A DNA stretch of 64,000 bases from the NCBI GenBank assembly GCA_023091735.1, contig JALKBU010000077.1, forward strand, positions 28,646 to 92,645, in the 5' to 3' direction. Below, one piece after another: positions 1-10,783 of the stretch. Below the pieces are notes generated by a model that was given only the letters and a program-made list of their open reading frames with translations, was not told where the DNA came from and ran no database searches. This DNA comes from Trichomonas tenax (lineage: Eukaryota; Parabasalia; Trichomonadida; Trichomonadidae). Positions within the stretch are counted from its first letter, which is position 1. The number at the start of each line of letters is the position of its first letter. Made by a program: the position numbers and the translations under genes.

Positions 1-1
1 C

Positions 2-886
2 CAATTTACACAACTTAATGGACCTCAAGAATTAAAAGGCCGCCAAGTTAAAGAAAACACACCAATAGACGCTTTAAAGAACACCGTATCGACAGTTAAC
101 AACAAATTTGATCAAATTTTCAGCGCTTTACCTGGAGCCACTCAATCAGCGAGAAGTTATAGTTCGCAATTGAACGATTGTGAAAACGCGTGTGCTGACG
201 GCAGCGATGCATCAGTAGCAGGAGGAACACAAGTGATTAATAACACGACGGTCCTTCCGCATGCTATAACATATCCATATGAAGTTGATTTCGCATCTAT
301 GCGTCCAATGCCTTCAACAACTTGGTCCATCGAAGATGAACTCGAACTTCCTCCAATTCACACATTTACGAATCTTTCAGATCCCATTGAGTATATTTAC
401 AATTTAGTTCCTTCACTGCAAGCAATCTTAGTTGGACTAAGAGATGCCATTGTTGGAAAAGTCGGCGGAGATTCGATTGTCACAAAAGACGCCGTCGATG
501 GAATGTATCAGAAACTCGCTTCAGCCTTCAAAGAGTTGGTTGGCGAATTCACGCAGCTCAAGGAAGATATGGCGAGAACGGCAACATTGGATGATGTCAA
601 TGCTGCTTTCCAGTCCATCAGTGTTCAAGATTTGCCGGAGACATCTGTCGGCGTTGTTCATTGTATGACATGCGGAAGAGAGATGTCGCAAGTTGCTGGC
701 GCATTAAGCTATGTCGATGCCGTGAAGACATTGGGCAGAGCACCAACGAGCTATGCAACAAGAGGCAGAGCAGGAACAGGAATGCAGTTCTCTGGAAGGA
801 ATACTTTCGACTCCGCTATATGCGAAAGTCCAAGATCAATCAAATCATCACGTGTTGCATCATCTATCAAAGTCACAAGAAAATAA
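2..886 (+). CDS. Partial coiled-coil protein, probable QRICH2/DUF4795-like axonemal protein (3' end)
   Basis: The frame is open from the first bases of the window to a TAA at 884-886, so only the last 294 residues of a longer gene are present. A helical stretch at about residues 110-200 has a charged, heptad-like pattern (around EFTQLKEDMARTATLDDV). It is followed by a CxxC pair in VVHCMTCGRE and a basic, Ser/Arg-rich tail. A coiled coil followed by a C(M/I)xCxR motif and a basic tail is how the DUF4795 region of QRICH2-type flagellar proteins ends. The family assignment is an inference from this short motif. Its 3' end faces the PMP-like gene on the other strand 83 bp away (tail-to-tail). 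The start lies outside the window. Confidence 0.5.
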   Translation, partial: QFTQLNGPQELKGRQVKENTPIDALKNTVSTVNNKFDQIFSALPGATQSARSYSSQLNDCENACADGSDASVAGGTQVINNTTVLPHAITYPYEVDFASMRPMPSTTWSIEDELELPPIHTFTNLSDPIEYIYNLVPSLQAILVGLRDAIVGKVGGDSIVTKDAVDGMYQKLASAFKELVGEFTQLKEDMARTATLDDVNAAFQSISVQDLPETSVGVVHCMTCGREMSQVAGALSYVDAVKTLGRAPTSYATRGRAGTGMQFSGRNTFDSAICESPRSIKSSRVASSIKVTRK

Positions 887-969
887 GATTTTGTATTATA
901 TTATTGTGTTGTTATTGTTTTGTTTTAAATAATAATTGTCTATATTTTATTTATATATAAAACAATTGT

Positions 970-2160
970 TTAAACAAGTGTTGATCCTTTGGAGACCTTT
1001 GATTTGTGAATCATATGCACAACTTGTTTGTGTAAAAACAAACATACAAAACCTGTTATAATGGACATAATCAGTGCCTGAACGAAGATTTGGATGTAAT
1101 TTAATTCATCGCTTCCAAGTTTTGAACCTTTTTTATCTTTTTGTACGAATCCAACATTCGATATTTTCCTAACAACAGTCATCTTGTTGAACCTGCATTC
1201 TTCGCAGTTAATGTTTCCTGGTAATTCGTCTTGCTGGGAACCGCTAAAATTGCTCCTCATAACAGATATATATCCCATTCCGTTGATAGTTTTTCCGCGT
1301 GCTGCGTTGCAACTTGAAAATGCACAACTTTCGATTTTTGGGAAAGAAGTGCAATCATCAATAGTTATTGCGGCACTGGTGGTGCTTATAACCGATCCTT
1401 GAACACATTTGTAGAAAATCGATTTGTTAACTGAACATCGCGCGTTTTTTGTAAAAACAAGGCAGCCGTGATGTGCACTTGCGCTGCAGTCGATAAACAG
1501 AGACTGCGCAACTGCTGCTTGTCCATATTGAACTTCTGTGCATCCAACACATTGATGAGCTCTGATATGAGAAAAATTACACTCTCCTAAATCAAATTGA
1601 CCATTTGATATCCTTGATATAGAGCCATGGTACTCTGATTGGGATTGGAAGAAAGCACTGTTGTAAATCATGAGATTTGTTATTGATTTTGAATTTATTT
1701 CAATATCTCCTTTGGATTCCTTTGCAAAACACTGCTGAAATGTCGTATAATGTATTTCTAAATCGTTTGATGATGAGATTGCTCCGCCACTTTGAGCAAC
1801 ACAGCGGAAAAATAAAACATTTTGTAAAGTTAAAGCGGATGTTGTGTAAATTGCACCACCAATCGCTTCAAAATCTGTCAATTTGGAGAATATCGAATCT
1901 TGTATTGTCTGTGGAAAAGTTGTGAATATTTCTCTCTCTGAATAAGTGACAAATTCCAAATTTAGCGTAATTTTCTTGTTTAAAATCGCATCAAAATCAT
2001 TATTCATAAAGTTATTATGGATTGAATTTGAGTTTAATTTTGTTGATGAAAATATATTTGCAAGATTAGACATATGCTGAAAGGAATGCAATCTACTGCT
2101 GGAAAAATCACTGTTTTGCATTCTCCCGGAGATTTGTGTGAAGAAGAGTGCAATTAACAT
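970..2160 (-). CDS. PMP-like beta-helix surface protein with C-terminal membrane anchor
   Basis: About 396 residues. The first ATG is at 2160; the frame is open one codon further to a TTG. The N-terminus (MLIALFFTQISG) is a short hydrophobic signal-like segment. The body carries GGAIY/GGAIS plus FxxC motifs (around AIGGAIYTTSALTLQN and SGGAISSSNDLEIH), the repeat pattern of Chlamydia polymorphic membrane proteins and right-handed beta-helices. It is rich in Cys, Ser and Asn. Near the C-terminus a hydrophobic segment (ALIMSIITGFVCLFL) is followed by a short basic tail (HKSKVSKGS), giving a type I layout with an extracellular helix and small cytoplasmic tail. Trichomonads have large families of such surface proteins. 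Adhesion is often proposed for them but cannot be shown here. Confidence 0.75.
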   Translation of the reverse strand: MLIALFFTQISGRMQNSDFSSSRLHSFQHMSNLANIFSSTKLNSNSIHNNFMNNDFDAILNKKITLNLEFVTYSEREIFTTFPQTIQDSIFSKLTDFEAIGGAIYTTSALTLQNVLFFRCVAQSGGAISSSNDLEIHYTTFQQCFAKESKGDIEINSKSITNLMIYNSAFFQSQSEYHGSISRISNGQFDLGECNFSHIRAHQCVGCTEVQYGQAAVAQSLFIDCSASAHHGCLVFTKNARCSVNKSIFYKCVQGSVISTTSAAITIDDCTSFPKIESCAFSSCNAARGKTINGMGYISVMRSNFSGSQQDELPGNINCEECRFNKMTVVRKISNVGFVQKDKKGSKLGSDELNYIQIFVQALIMSIITGFVCLFLHKQVVHMIHKSKVSKGSTLV

Positions 2161-2582
2161 CAATTCTCAGCCAAAAAAAGTGAATTTTAATCGACAATTT
2201 AGTGTGAATATCACATAAAAGAAATATTTCTTTTATAACTATCATCGTTTAAAACTATTGTCAAATAAATATTTACATGTCAGAAATACAAATCGCCAAA
2301 ATTATCAAAAAGCAAATTTCGAGATTTCTCCATGAAACCAAATACAAATCATTATTTCTAATGATCATATATTAAAATGCTGTTCTTGAGATATATGTTA
2401 ATGTGATCAAAAAATCTCAAAAACATTTCCTCATAAAGATTAGAAAAGCAAAACATTATACGTAATTTAGCTAAGATTTTAAATCTGACATGTAAAATTA
2501 GAATATTTTGACATTATTAGCAAATAACATGTTATTGATTCTTTATTCTAATTTTATTATTACAAGGCGAAAATATATTACA
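2161..2582. other. Intergenic, AT-rich
   Basis: Upstream of the PMP-like gene and downstream of the NPL4 gene. It holds two copies of the recurrent GACATGTAAA-type motif (2272-2283 and 2486-2497). No gene or RNA was recognised. Confidence 0.6.
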
Positions 2583-3857
2583 TTACAATTCTTTTCCATT
2601 ATAATTTGTGATCTTATCAATGATATACTTAGGAACATCGGTCATCGAAATGATGCAATTAACAAGTTGTGGAACATCGCGATTGACGATGACACCATTA
2701 ATAAGAAGGTACACGAGAAGGTTGAAATCGAACAACTTCCTCCATGAAGGACAGTATTCGTTATCATCAAGATACTTCCTTAAATCCATCTTCGATGGAG
2801 CAGCATTTGGCGACGGGAACTCGTGAGATGGAATTTTAGACTTAACTCTCCTGACGCGAACAGCGCATAAGCACAAATTCACATGGACTTTCGTCTTCTT
2901 CGCGCCATGGACACGAACTTCTTTGTTAAAATTGAGATATTCGTTTGGTTTCTTTGGATTATTTTCGAATGATGGTTCTTCGATGATTCCGAGGTTCTCG
3001 AGCTTGGAAATAGCATCCATAACTTGATAAGCATGTACTTCAACGTTTTCCGTACCATTTGGAAGAACAACAAGAGTGGTGAAGTACTCTCCAAAGCGCA
3101 CTTGATATCGTGCAGCTAATTTGAGTAAATACGGGGGAAGAGGCAATCTTGAGTTTCCTGGATGAGAGACTGTCATACCAACACATTGCATACCAAAGTT
3201 TTGTGCAATCAGGCACGGCTTAAACATATCGAAATCGGGAGAAATAACAAAATGATCCTGAAAATTTTGTTGTGGAGGTTCCATTCCACAATGAACAGTA
3301 ATCTTTCCAGTAATTTTATCGACTCTTCCAAATAAAAACATAACTCTATGTGTGGCGAATCTTTCATTTAATGCAATGATTTGAAATCTTTTTAAAACAA
3401 CATCGCCAACACGAATGGCGTATGTACTTGACTCTGTTTGATGTATGATATCTGGTATATAGCTATCACGAAGTTCGAAGAATTGAAAATTAATTGCTCT
3501 AGGACCGAAATCTTTCTGAAAATTCTTGATTGTTTCAGGTACAGCATCTTCAGGCTTCTTAAAATCGTCGAGAACGTTCGCTTTGAGCGCTCCTTGGCCG
3601 ATTGGAGTATCTGATACTTTTTCTGTAAGTAATTTGCAATAAATAATCTGCTTCTCTCCTACACCAGCCATTTTGAGCGTGTCTCTATTGTCTATTCTCC
3701 CGTCGTAGCCATTTTGAGCTAAATTGTGAAATAATGCTAAATATTGAGGCTCTATTTTGATTCTGTCCGACAATTTCGTTTTCACGGACTCTATTGACTC
3801 GCCTGGTTCGACATCCAGCTTCACCATACCACGCGGCCATTGGATACCAATTTTCAT
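2583..3857 (-). CDS. NPL4: NPL4-like adaptor of the Cdc48/p97 segregase
   Basis: About 424 residues from ATG at 3857; the open frame runs 12 codons further to a TTG. Residues 1-80 look like the ubiquitin-like UBX-L domain (KIGIQWPRGMVKLDVEPGES...). From about residue 150 there is an NPL4-type MPN domain with FATHRVMFLFGRVD and GMEPPQQN, which match the RVGFLYG and EPPQ blocks of the family. In other eukaryotes NPL4 works with UFD1 to bring ubiquitylated proteins to Cdc48 for extraction and proteasomal degradation. The zinc finger normally found between the UBX-L and MPN domains is not visible: no CxxC pair occurs there. The C-terminal part is also shorter than in yeast or human. Pairing with UFD1/Cdc48 is inferred from family membership. 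Confidence 0.85.
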   Translation of the reverse strand: MKIGIQWPRGMVKLDVEPGESIESVKTKLSDRIKIEPQYLALFHNLAQNGYDGRIDNRDTLKMAGVGEKQIIYCKLLTEKVSDTPIGQGALKANVLDDFKKPEDAVPETIKNFQKDFGPRAINFQFFELRDSYIPDIIHQTESSTYAIRVGDVVLKRFQIIALNERFATHRVMFLFGRVDKITGKITVHCGMEPPQQNFQDHFVISPDFDMFKPCLIAQNFGMQCVGMTVSHPGNSRLPLPPYLLKLAARYQVRFGEYFTTLVVLPNGTENVEVHAYQVMDAISKLENLGIIEEPSFENNPKKPNEYLNFNKEVRVHGAKKTKVHVNLCLCAVRVRRVKSKIPSHEFPSPNAAPSKMDLRKYLDDNEYCPSWRKLFDFNLLVYLLINGVIVNRDVPQLVNCIISMTDVPKYIIDKITNYNGKEL

Positions 3858-4282
3858 TCTACCAAAATTGTTTTTAGAAAAAATTTTACCCAAATTTGTT
3901 GCCTCAAAATTTTAATGAAAATATAATGCATTCTGGATGTAATTTCTATTTTTCTCAAAATTTTAATAAAATTCATGAGTTTTCATAAATTGACAAATAA
4001 CATTTTTGTTTTGTCATGTAAATTTTTTGTAAAATGTAACGATAAAATCATTTTTCGTCAATTATTATGTGATATCAAAACGGGTTGCAAATTCATTTTG
4101 CTCGTCATGAGGTGGCTCTTGGTAGCGATTAATTTTAATAATTGGAAATTGTCAACATTTCAATCTCCCGCAATGTATTTTCAATCAAATTTTCAATTTT
4201 TAAACGACAATGCATATGTTTGATTATAACAATAAGTGTAAATATCTCTTTATAAAATATATATCATGTTTATCACAATAAA
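3858..4282. other. Intergenic, AT-rich
   Basis: Upstream region of the NPL4-like gene. A TGTCATGTAAATTT motif lies at about 4012, roughly 155 bp upstream of the ATG. Nothing else recognised. Confidence 0.5.
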
Positions 4283-5572
4283 TGAACAATATTTTTTCAA
4301 GGTTTTTGAAAAACATGCAGAAAAGTAGAGATATTTATATTGTAATCTATAATAAGTTATCTATAATAAGTTATATACAATAGTTATTTACTTTTGTTTT
4401 TTAAAAATATCAATAATTCATCGAGATTTTGAAAACCTCGGCAACAAAATCGATAAATGCATTATTAAATCGTATAAAATGCTATAATATATATTGTTGA
4501 CATTTGGAATTAATTTTATTCTAAAATAGTATATATATTTTGATTATTTTTAAGTTATCGATAATATGTATGTTTAACAAGTTAAAACATCATTATAGAT
4601 AATAAGAAATATTTGGCAACATCACAATAACGAATAACACGCTTAGAATCCGTTGTATATGTTCATATAGCATTATTGGCAATGATTTGGATTGATATAA
4701 GTATGATGATACAATACCCATATCATGATGATGCTATACCCTACTTTTGTACCAACTTTGAAAATCGAATCTGATGCGATCTCAGTCATGGTGTGATATT
4801 TCCATATAAACCACATAAATTCGATCTACAGCTCCGTGCCTATATGGTTGCAAAATTTGGAGCTCTGAATCATTTTTCATTATTGGATTTCGACACCCTT
4901 CATTTTTTTGATGGTCTAAAAGTAGGAAAAATAGGGTATTATAACTTTACATTTTTACATTGTCTAATTGTTAAATCTATTATATTTTTTACTGATCATC
5001 ACAACTTCGTAACTGTTATAATATTTCACTTAATGACACTTCGAATTTCTGTTTATCAAATATCGACATTTTTTCAAAATGCACGCAGATACTTATATGT
5101 TGCAACACTAGGTTACCCAAGGTAATTACAATATAACGCAGTCGTATAATGCAGTCAATTCTGATAAATTGAGCCAGATATGCACACGTATTCAGCCATT
5201 TCAATAGTCTTTTACTCTTACAACACGGATTATATCACTATGTATAAATTGAAAATAGATCGTCGTTGATGAAAAGTCGGTTTTCCTTGCAAAAATCGAA
5301 TTCTGCTTTTTTTCGATAATTAGCACGCAAAATGATTTGTAATGCGAGGGAAAATGTATGCAGTGCTCGAGCGCACTATGATTTCGTTATACATATTTGA
5401 TAATACTTTAAAATAAAAAAGATATCTCCAGATATGAGGAAAAAGTAAGTAATTTCGACTTGTTGGCTTCAAATTCACATTTAACCATTGATGTACTACA
5501 AGATAGTTTCATGGTTTTCTTCAGCGACGGGGGCGAATATTCAAAGTTTGACTGCCCCCCTCGAATTGAGAG
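4283..5572 (+). repeat. Dispersed repeat of about 1.29 kb, copy 1 (inverted copy at 60868-62143)
   Basis: Read in reverse complement, this segment matches 60868-62143 almost base for base over its whole length, with small differences of roughly 5 percent in the parts compared. Shared landmarks include a GC-richer block around GTGCTCGAGCGCAC at 5366 and an internal hairpin (ATCGAGATTTTGAAAACCTCG near 4420). Two short open frames (62 and about 47 codons) occur in both copies. Most differences between the copies change amino acids, so I treat the frames as chance. Copy ends are approximate. No transposase or target duplication was seen. Confidence 0.85.
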
Positions 5573-6793
5573 CTGCGATTTTGAATGCACAAGTTTATGA
5601 TTTCTCTGGATTTAATATTTCCTTATGTGACTTCAACACTATTATATACAAAGGCAGTAGAAATCAAAGAACTATTTAAAAATATATGTTATCGTTAAAT
5701 AATATCCGAATATTAGAATTCATTCCAAAAATGTAATATTTTAACCTAAAACATTAAAAGTATTGTTTTATATAAGCTATAAAATAAGAATAGCTAATTA
5801 GAATATGCTAGAAAGTTGTAGATTACGAGAAAGCTATTTTTTAGTCCCAAAATTGCGGGAGATTTCAATCAATTAATGCACAAGTTTTAAGGTGAACGAC
5901 TATAGTAGGACCATCTATTAAACCTGAAGGATACAAATCAATGATTATAACCATTAACCAGCAATTTTTTGATGAATGAAATTCCGAAATCGAAAAAGAG
6001 ACCTGTAAATTAGCTCCAAAACCTCAAAATTGTCATAGGCAACGAAAGGCCCATCTAACCCAGTGGATTCAGGATTATTGGTGTTTTATCACAACAAATT
6101 CAATTTGAGGTGAGTCTTTTAAATTATTTTTCTCATAATGTTTTGAAACTACTCATCGCTTTACATCTATATTTAGAGAATAAACCAAAATGAATGTCTG
6201 TACAATTATTTCTGACCAAGTGTAAGAAACGTTGTTAAATTTAAGCAATCGCCAAGTCTAAATAAAACAATATGTTATTGATTTCAATGTACTCTAAATA
6301 ATTTGAATGCCATTCAAAATCCAAAGTCCGGCAGTTTGGCAAAATCCTTAATTTTGTTGTATTCTAATCAAATAACAATTTAGAATAATGTTCATACAAA
6401 TTGAGATATCAAAAGTATCGCGAAAATTACAGCATTTAGATTGAACAGTTCAAATGCATAAAATTACTCTTATACAATTTTTGTGAGTCTAATTATTCTC
6501 TCAATATTTATCATTCAAATTTAATCTATACCATGCTTTTCACACTTTTAGACCAAATAATTTTTCCTTTTTTTCCCTTTTTCTGCCCACAAATTAACAA
6601 TTATACAAATCAAATTAATATATTAATGGACACAATTCCCCTCTATGATTTTGGTTCATTTAAATCTAACAAACTCATCCATATCTGAAAGAAATACGTT
6701 TTTTCTTGAGCGGTCTAAAAGTATGCAAAATAGGGTATCATGCAATCAACAATTCGCAAAACTTTTTAATTGAATTATAAAATCATTATTAAA
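5573..6793. other. Intergenic, AT-rich; possible repeat fragments
   Basis: No gene recognised. The stretch at 6705-6745 (GGTCTAAAAGTATGCAAAAT, then AGGGTAT) resembles 4913-4945 inside the 1.29-kb repeat, so a fragment of that family may lie just upstream of the surface-protein fragment. Confidence 0.4.
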
Positions 6794-7702
6794 ATGTTGC
6801 TTTTGAAAGATAAAGCCCACTCCAAAACAAACGCGCTCGATAGGATTAGAAATATGAAGGGAGCTGTCAGGACTCGATTATTTAGTACTTTTATTAATGG
6901 TTCAGTTCCTTTTGGTATTAACCCAAATAATTTTACTCAAATAGAGCCGATTTATTTTTCACATAATAGTCTCTATGTAACAAATGGTATGAAATCAGCG
7001 TATAGACCCAACGAAACAATTGAAATCGAGTTTGAATACGATTGTGCTGTGAATGATTCTATTGTCATTGGTGACATTAATCTTACAGGGTATTGCTACG
7101 ATAATATATCATGTAATTCTTCACCAGGAAAGGGAGTTTGGAAATGTCAGTTGCCTCCTGAATTTGTTCCTCAATACCACATTGGATCAAATCATAAATA
7201 CGGCATTGGATTGAGCTCAATCAAAGCTCCCCTATATGTTTATACATTTAACACCACATATGAAAGTGCACCAGACATCAAATTCGCTTCAAATTTATCC
7301 AATTATTACCCTCAAAATCATAACATTGAATTCAATTTGAATATTTCTTACATCCGAGGGTCTAACTTACAAACAACTTTATATATTCAACAAGATCAAA
7401 GGAAAGCAATCGCTTGTGGGTACTTTAATGAAAGTATTGAATACAGGAAATGGATAATATACCCTATTTCCATACCCACTGGAAATTTCTCAAAATCGTT
7501 TCATGAGCTAAAAATATTTACAGAATATCGTGGAGTTAGATCAAACACCCTCTATCACAGATTTGTCATTCCTGATGACAATAGTGGATGTCAACCAGAA
7601 ACATGTGATTCATTGAACATGGGACATCCGCGCTCACTTAGCAGTTCCCTTATGCCTGCATTATACTTGTCTGGACTCTCAGGATCCATCAAAATAGAAT
7701 GA
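6794..7702 (+). CDS. Extracellular beta-sandwich-like surface protein, probably 5'-truncated
   Basis: 302 residues from ATG at 6794; 6854 is an alternative ATG. No signal peptide is visible, although the protein reads as extracellular: many N-glycosylation sequons (NGS, NNFT, NET, NDS, NLT, NIS, NTT, NLS, NES) and paired cysteines. Two or three units of roughly 100 residues begin with a Y-x-P-N/Q-x-x-I-E-F pattern (YRPNETIEIEFEYDC and YYPQNHNIEFNLNIS). That suggests Ig-like or other beta-sandwich domains, as in large trichomonad surface proteins. There is no C-terminal membrane segment. The missing signal peptide and anchor suggest a fragment of a larger surface gene. Family not identified. 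Confidence 0.5.
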   Translation: MLLLKDKAHSKTNALDRIRNMKGAVRTRLFSTFINGSVPFGINPNNFTQIEPIYFSHNSLYVTNGMKSAYRPNETIEIEFEYDCAVNDSIVIGDINLTGYCYDNISCNSSPGKGVWKCQLPPEFVPQYHIGSNHKYGIGLSSIKAPLYVYTFNTTYESAPDIKFASNLSNYYPQNHNIEFNLNISYIRGSNLQTTLYIQQDQRKAIACGYFNESIEYRKWIIYPISIPTGNFSKSFHELKIFTEYRGVRSNTLYHRFVIPDDNSGCQPETCDSLNMGHPRSLSSSLMPALYLSGLSGSIKIE

Positions 7703-7898
7703 TTTATTTTAAACCGATTATTGCGGTTTCTTTAAGTCGAACTCTTTCTAATTTGAATTGATTTTCCCAAATATTAACTTTGATTCAACTGAATCTTGAA
7801 TAATAAACAAGCAGTGATATTGTTTATTTATTTGTAAAATGAAATTATTTGTCAAAAAAAAGTTATATCATTGACAAATGTTGGTATTCATGAATGGT

Positions 7899-8158
7899 GT
7901 TGGTTTGCCATGGCGTCTCAGGGCGTCCCCGCTGTAAACCATTCAATTTTGAATAGTTTATGGCGTCCCTGACGAATTTCTTTTCAAGACTTCGCGTCTC
8001 CAAATGAACTTCAGCTTCTCCGACAAAAAACCAAACAAGAAGTGCTTTCTTAAGTGATTGTGCTTCGTACAAGTGCTGTTACGCTTCGCCAACTCTCATC
8101 TTTAATAGGCAGGGGCTGCGCCCCCCGAAAACACATCAAAAATTTTCCGCATTTGTCG
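7899..8158 (+). repeat. Dispersed GC-richer repeat, copy 1 (related copy at 45136-45449)
   Basis: About 260 bp matching 45136-45342 in the same orientation, with landmarks GACTTCGCGTCTCCAAATG, AACAAGAAGTGCTTTCT and AACTCTCATCTTTAATAGGC. The left part (7905-7970, including GTAAACCATTCAATTTTGAA) reappears in inverted orientation beyond the other end of copy 2 (45385-45445). The family therefore has a snap-back structure. Open frames over it are incidental. Confidence 0.8.
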
Positions 8159-9604
8159 AAATAAATTACATCTAATATGATTCGACAAATATGTAATTAT
8201 ATAATTATAGAATATTGATAAGTCCCACAAATATATTGTGGACACATTTAATTTTGAAAGTGTAATTTTGTTCAATTGCATTCAAAATAATCAAGCTTAT
8301 TTCTTACGGAAAACGATATGCCGATATGAAATTACCATATTATTTGAGCTAATATGAAAAAATATTAGAGGCTAATAATACATATTGTATCAATGAAAAT
8401 CTATATAGCTTAATAATATTTTGAAATGAATAAGTTTTTGACATTTCAATTCAATTATTTTTCGTGTTGCATAGAGAATCACATAATAAACGACAAATAT
8501 TTATAAACAAATTTCTCCATCATGATATTATTTTTTACACTCATATATTGAGAATGAAAGCAAAATTGCTCCAAATTTGAATCAAAGCATCTATTGTTTT
8601 GCAATTTTACTGATATGCTCTAGCATAGTACCTTAATTGATTGCGTTTAACACCAATTTTATTTTGAAATCTCAATATATTTTTCATTTTTTTCAAAAAT
8701 TTCGAAATAAGTTACCGTTCTAATTAAATTCAAGCTTTTTATCAATAATTATTTCATTTTCCTTCAAGATAATACGCTTTTTTTTTTGATAATTTTTCAA
8801 AAAAATTATTGCAGATTATGCGGCTAGCTATATTGGAAAAAGTGAAACTATTATAACCTACATTATCACCCTTATCTTAACTCGCAAAAACCGGATTTCC
8901 AATGTTGCTCAAAACTCAAAAAGCAATTAAAAGTAAAAATTAAAAAAGGTTATTGGAAAATAAGGTTCCTAATTTTTGCTTTATTTTTCGATTCTAAAAT
9001 CATATAAAAATACAACTTTAGCTATTTCACACTTATTATCGGTCTGGATGCAAGGGTTTGATTTTAAAGCTCATTGGTGACATTTTTTTAAATCTGATAT
9101 TATATACACCCTCATCTCATTAATTTCTAAAAATAGCTTTAGAGAATCATGACGCATGAGTCATATCCGCACATGCCATCACTGACTTCCTCATATTATC
9201 GACATTCATGTATATCAAGATGATAACCTTATTTAAAAACTCAAGTTTCTCTAAATTTCTCTATTTTTCATTTTACAAAAATGTCATGTAAATTTTACAT
9301 GACATAGATTTTTTAGCACCAACATAACATAACGTATGAAAGCTTGTATTTATAGAAAATAAATTCACTATGCGAATAAATAATCAATATCCATGGCTTG
9401 CAAATGGTTAATGATCGAGTTAAGCTGTTTTATCAATTATTAGTAAATACGAATTCAATATTTTGCATTGATAATGGAAATTTGATATCTACACATGCTC
9501 ATTTAGATAAAGTTCGATCACTGTTTTTGATTGAGTACAGTATTTTTCATAAAAAAGCAAAAATCAATAATTTAATAAAAATATCAAAATTATAAATTCA
9601 AAAC
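8159..9604. other. Intergenic, AT-rich
   Basis: No gene or RNA recognised. It contains a perfect inverted pair of the recurrent motif, ATGTCATGTAAA followed by TTTACATGACAT, at 9281-9305. Confidence 0.5.
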
Positions 9605-10465
9605 TCATTTGCGCTTAAGGACCTTACGGAGGCCGGAGTATTTGTCAGGAATTACAGCATCTTTCGGCCAATAGACCCAGAATGGACCGTGGAGATTCGA
9701 TTTTTCTTCCTCTGGTGCGTCGTTTGGATCTGCATAGAAGTTTGGTCTGTAAACAGTTACCTTAGGATGAATATTGTTCGTGCTTGCAGAAAGGAAGCGT
9801 GCAGACTTAGCAGATTTTGGTTTTTCATTATTATTAATATTTGCATTATTCTTGACTGGCTGCTCTTCGACAGACTTATTTGTGCCTAAGAAGGTTCTCT
9901 TAGGAACTTTATTAGCTTTTGGTGATTGTTTCTTTGTATCTGATGATACAGACTGATTATCTCCTGTTTCTGATTTAGTTGATTTAGCAGGCTGCGTAGA
10001 TTCTGATTTCGCTGGCTTTGCGAGTTCTGTTTTTGCTGGTTTTTGTTCTTGAGAGAGTGATTCTGGGCTTTTAGAAGTTTTTATGCATTTTTGAACAAGT
10101 TTTTCGTATGGATCTTCAGCCATTTGATTTCTCGAGCTTGATCTGCTTGCTGTTGCTGACTTTGTTTCTTTAATTTCTTTTGTTTTCGGTTGTTCTTGCT
10201 TTTCAGCTGGTTTTTCTTCTTCCTGCTTTTCAGCAGCTGCTTGAATCCTTTTCTGCACCAATAATTCATAAGGATCTTCATCTGCAACTGCCTTTTTCAC
10301 TTCAGTTTTCTCTTTTTTAGGAGAATTACCTTTAATTTTTTGTTCTACGAGTGTTTCATAAGGATCAACTTGTGGAATGACTTTTGTTGTCTCAGAAACC
10401 TTCCAGCAGTACTTTGCTGTGTACTCAGAAATTGGAAGTTCTTCGATTTCTTGGATTTCACTCAT
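9605..10465 (-). CDS. Lys/Glu/Ser-rich protein with three DPYE-LV repeats, function unknown
   Basis: 286 residues from ATG at 10465. Three copies of a short motif of the form (V/D/E)DPYE(T/L/K)LV(E/Q)xxI occur at about residues 33-44, 63-74 and 116-127. They are separated by low-complexity Lys/Glu/Gln-rich linkers. A long Ser/Lys/Pro-rich region (about 130-230) follows. The C-terminus is different and aromatic (HGPFWVYWPKDAVIPDKYSGL), ending in a basic RKVLKRK. The repeated short motif in disordered linkers suggests several binding sites for one partner, with the C-terminal block as a separate conserved element. No membrane segment or signal peptide. I do not recognise the family. Confidence 0.7.
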   Translation of the reverse strand: MSEIQEIEELPISEYTAKYCWKVSETTKVIPQVDPYETLVEQKIKGNSPKKEKTEVKKAVADEDPYELLVQKRIQAAAEKQEEEKPAEKQEQPKTKEIKETKSATASRSSSRNQMAEDPYEKLVQKCIKTSKSPESLSQEQKPAKTELAKPAKSESTQPAKSTKSETGDNQSVSSDTKKQSPKANKVPKRTFLGTNKSVEEQPVKNNANINNNEKPKSAKSARFLSASTNNIHPKVTVYRPNFYADPNDAPEEEKSNLHGPFWVYWPKDAVIPDKYSGLRKVLKRK

Positions 10466-10585
10466 TTTTTTGAAAGTTAACGTACAGATTTTATTTTACC
10501 ATTTTGATTAGAAATTTATAATCTATTCTTTGTATAAATCATTTTCTCTCATATATTTATTTCAAAATATTCCAAAATTTTTATA

Positions 10586-10783
10586 ATGAATTTCGGGGAA
10601 AAAATAACCTTGTTGAAAGTCGCGATTTTTTCTAGAACTAATACTTCTAGGAAAGAAGGCGAAATATTCGTAGCGGATATCGAAATTATTTTCTGTGCTG
10701 CGTCTGTTTCAATTGTCAAACACATAGTATATCCTCGCAGTCACTTAGATAATTTTAATATTATTTTCAAAATATGTGTTTGA
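10586..10783 (+). repeat. Left arm of an inverted repeat with a short open frame
   Basis: An ATG frame of 65 codons whose product (KVAIFSRTNTSRKEGEIFVA...) closely matches the frame on the other strand at 11850-12039. The two arms differ by a 6-bp indel just after the ATG and by scattered substitutions that mostly change amino acids. It is either a small gene family or terminal repeats of an element of about 1.45 kb. I favour the repeat interpretation. Confidence 0.65.

Noticed and set aside
4793..5204. Open frames inside the 1.29-kb repeat (110 and 62 codons)
   Set aside because: Parallel frames exist in the other copy, but most differences change amino acids and no motif is present; they look incidental.
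7863..8072. 69-codon frame over the dispersed repeat
   Set aside because: Lies across the repeat core and has no matching intact frame in the second copy.
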